From CAZSNT01 sp964607765 (GTDB lineage Bacteria > Verrucomicrobiota > Lentisphaeria > Oligosphaerales > JABHEG01), in the NCBI GenBank assembly GCA_964607765.1, contig CAZSNT010000148.1, positions 1-25,015 on the forward strand: a DNA stretch of 25,015 bases, given 5' to 3'. Each line of letters opens with the position of its first letter. Within the stretch, counting starts at the first letter, position 1. This document shows positions 23,981-25,015 of this stretch, piece by piece. The position numbers were made by a program, and so were the translations under genes. The notes under the pieces were generated by a model. It saw only the letters and a list, made by a program, of their open reading frames with translations. It was not told where the DNA came from and ran no database searches.

Positions 23981-25015
23981 TCAGGGGATGACGGCGAGGC
24001 TTTCGGGATCGATGGCGGCGTCCTCGGTCTGGTCGAGCCGGGCTTCCCAGTCGCGGATGATGGTGGCATGCTCGGTGACGGCGCCGGCGTACGCGGAATC
24101 CGCAGCCAGATCCTGCGTCTCCAGCGGATCGGCATTCGCATCGAAGAGGTGCTGAATGGAGTCGCCGACGTATTCGATATACTTCATGTCGCGGGTGCGG
24201 ACAGCGCGGCCGCGGTGGCGGCATTCCATGACCAGGTAGTCGTGCGTGGGCCCAGCACGACCTTCGGCCAGCGGACGCATGCTCAGGCCATGGTTCTTCG
24301 GGGCCTCGACGCCCGCCCAGTCGCAAATGGTGGGGACGATATCGAGGCCGGATACCAGGTGTTCTCCATCGACGACACCTTCGGCCACGTGCCCCGGCCA
24401 GGAGACGATCATGGGGACCTTGACTGCCTCTTCGTAGAGGAAGTTCTTGGTCATCATCTTGTGGTGGCCCTTGCCCTCGCCATGGTCGGAGGTGAAGATG
24501 ACGACCGTGTTCTCGTCCAGGCCGCTGGCTTCGAGGGCATCGAGGACGCGGCCGATCTCGGCATCAACCTGCTCGACCATGCGGTAGTAGCCCCAGATGT
24601 AGTAGCGCCAGAGCTCGTCGGACCAACTTGTTTCCGTGGTGTAGGCCACGCGTTCGTCGCGCAGGGCCTGGCACTCACGTTCCGGCATGAAGAAGTTGCC
24701 GGGCAGTTCCGGGAGCATCTCTTCGGGAACGCGGACGCGGTCGTCTATGGTCAAGCCGCGTCGCATATTCCCGAACTGGCAGACATCGTGCGGCTGCAGG
24801 TAGCTGGAGACGAGCAGGAAGGGCGTCTTGTCGCGGCGCCCCATCAGGAACGCCTCAGCCCCGCGGGAGACCATGGAATCGCAGATATGGCCTTGGCCAT
24901 TGATGCCTGTGGTGATGGTCTTGAAGCCGGGCGTTTCACGCGTGAAGCAACCTTTGCCCACGTGCCACTTGCCGGTGTAGCAGCAGTCGTAGCCCTGAGC
25001 GCCGAGCACGTGCCC
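23981..25015 (-). CDS. Sulfatase, N-terminus beyond the window edge
   Basis: 345 codons are present and the frame is open to the right edge, so the N-terminal part with the Cys-x-Pro-Ser-Arg motif is outside the window; a GTG at 25009 should not be taken as the start. Visible hallmarks are YTGKWHVGK (sulfatase motif II), the TSDHGEGKGHH metal-binding segment, and a C-terminal domain with the usual LFDANADPLETQDLA turn (compare LYDL.xDPxExxNL). It is the first gene of an operon with the truncated Gfo/Idh gene (15 bp downstream) and a second sulfatase. Confidence 0.9.
   Translation of the reverse strand, partial: GHVLGAQGYDCCYTGKWHVGKGCFTRETPGFKTITTGINGQGHICDSMVSRGAEAFLMGRRDKTPFLLVSSYLQPHDVCQFGNMRRGLTIDDRVRVPEEMLPELPGNFFMPERECQALRDERVAYTTETSWSDELWRYYIWGYYRMVEQVDAEIGRVLDALEASGLDENTVVIFTSDHGEGKGHHKMMTKNFLYEEAVKVPMIVSWPGHVAEGVVDGEHLVSGLDIVPTICDWAGVEAPKNHGLSMRPLAEGRAGPTHDYLVMECRHRGRAVRTRDMKYIEYVGDSIQHLFDANADPLETQDLAADSAYAGAVTEHATIIRDWEARLDQTEDAAIDPESLAVIP

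Overview
The window is one 25-kb stretch of GC-rich bacterial DNA in which every gene I can support lies on the minus strand, so transcription runs from high to low coordinates. It is dominated by exported sulfatases (four, one cut by the window edge) and polysaccharide-handling proteins: two GH50/agarase-like hydrolases, an alpha-L-fucosidase remnant, a GH43-like propeller protein, an Asp-box lipoprotein and a LamG-FAD oxidoreductase. This density of sulfatases with GH29/GH50 enzymes, a Tat-targeted Gfo/Idh oxidoreductase and a four-helix-bundle-suffix protein suggests a PVC-superphylum member (Planctomycetota, Lentisphaerota or Kiritimatiellota) that degrades sulfated, fucose- or galactose-containing glycans. 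That is inference from gene content. A run of exactly 100 N marks a scaffold gap, so this is a draft and probably metagenomic assembly.

Layout in transcription order. 25015-22047: partial sulfatase, truncated Gfo/Idh oxidoreductase, iduronate-sulfatase-like sulfatase. 21805-21074: four-helix-bundle protein with a zinc ribbon. 20941-13544: LamG/FAD/discoidin oxidoreductase, GH43-like protein (interrupted by the gap, start overlapping the previous stop by 4 bp), sulfatase. 13543-12898: 646 bp without a gene, holding a long inverted repeat, strongly foldable DNA and a phased repeat. 12897-10896: a GH50-like gene with an internal deletion, then an orphan fragment. 10732-9686: DUF1016/YhcG-type nuclease. 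9560-202: an operon of sulfatase, alpha-L-fucosidase, SDR dehydrogenase, Asp-box lipoprotein and GH50-like hydrolase. Its fucosidase is reduced to an N-terminal scrap (8115-8035) and a C-terminal scrap (6190-6042), separated by a cassette with a DUF4143 AAA ATPase and REP-like repeats. A 64-bp direct repeat lies on both sides of the cassette.

Working together, the sulfatases would remove sulfate esters, the glycosidases would cleave the chain, and the SDR, FAD and Gfo/Idh enzymes would oxidise released sugars. Sulfatase-activating enzymes and importers are not in the window.

The most notable signals are not ordinary genes. (1) A repeat family built of 10-bp units (TCGNNNCCTN, often followed by its complement) sits just upstream of four start codons, with a fifth copy at the window's left end. 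(2) Three family-typical genes (GH50, GH29, Gfo/Idh) each show clean loss of a large block. This means either local gene decay or chimeric assembly of paralogues. (3) A DUF4143 ATPase cassette splits the fucosidase between duplicated sequences. I did not find a convincing new multi-gene system.
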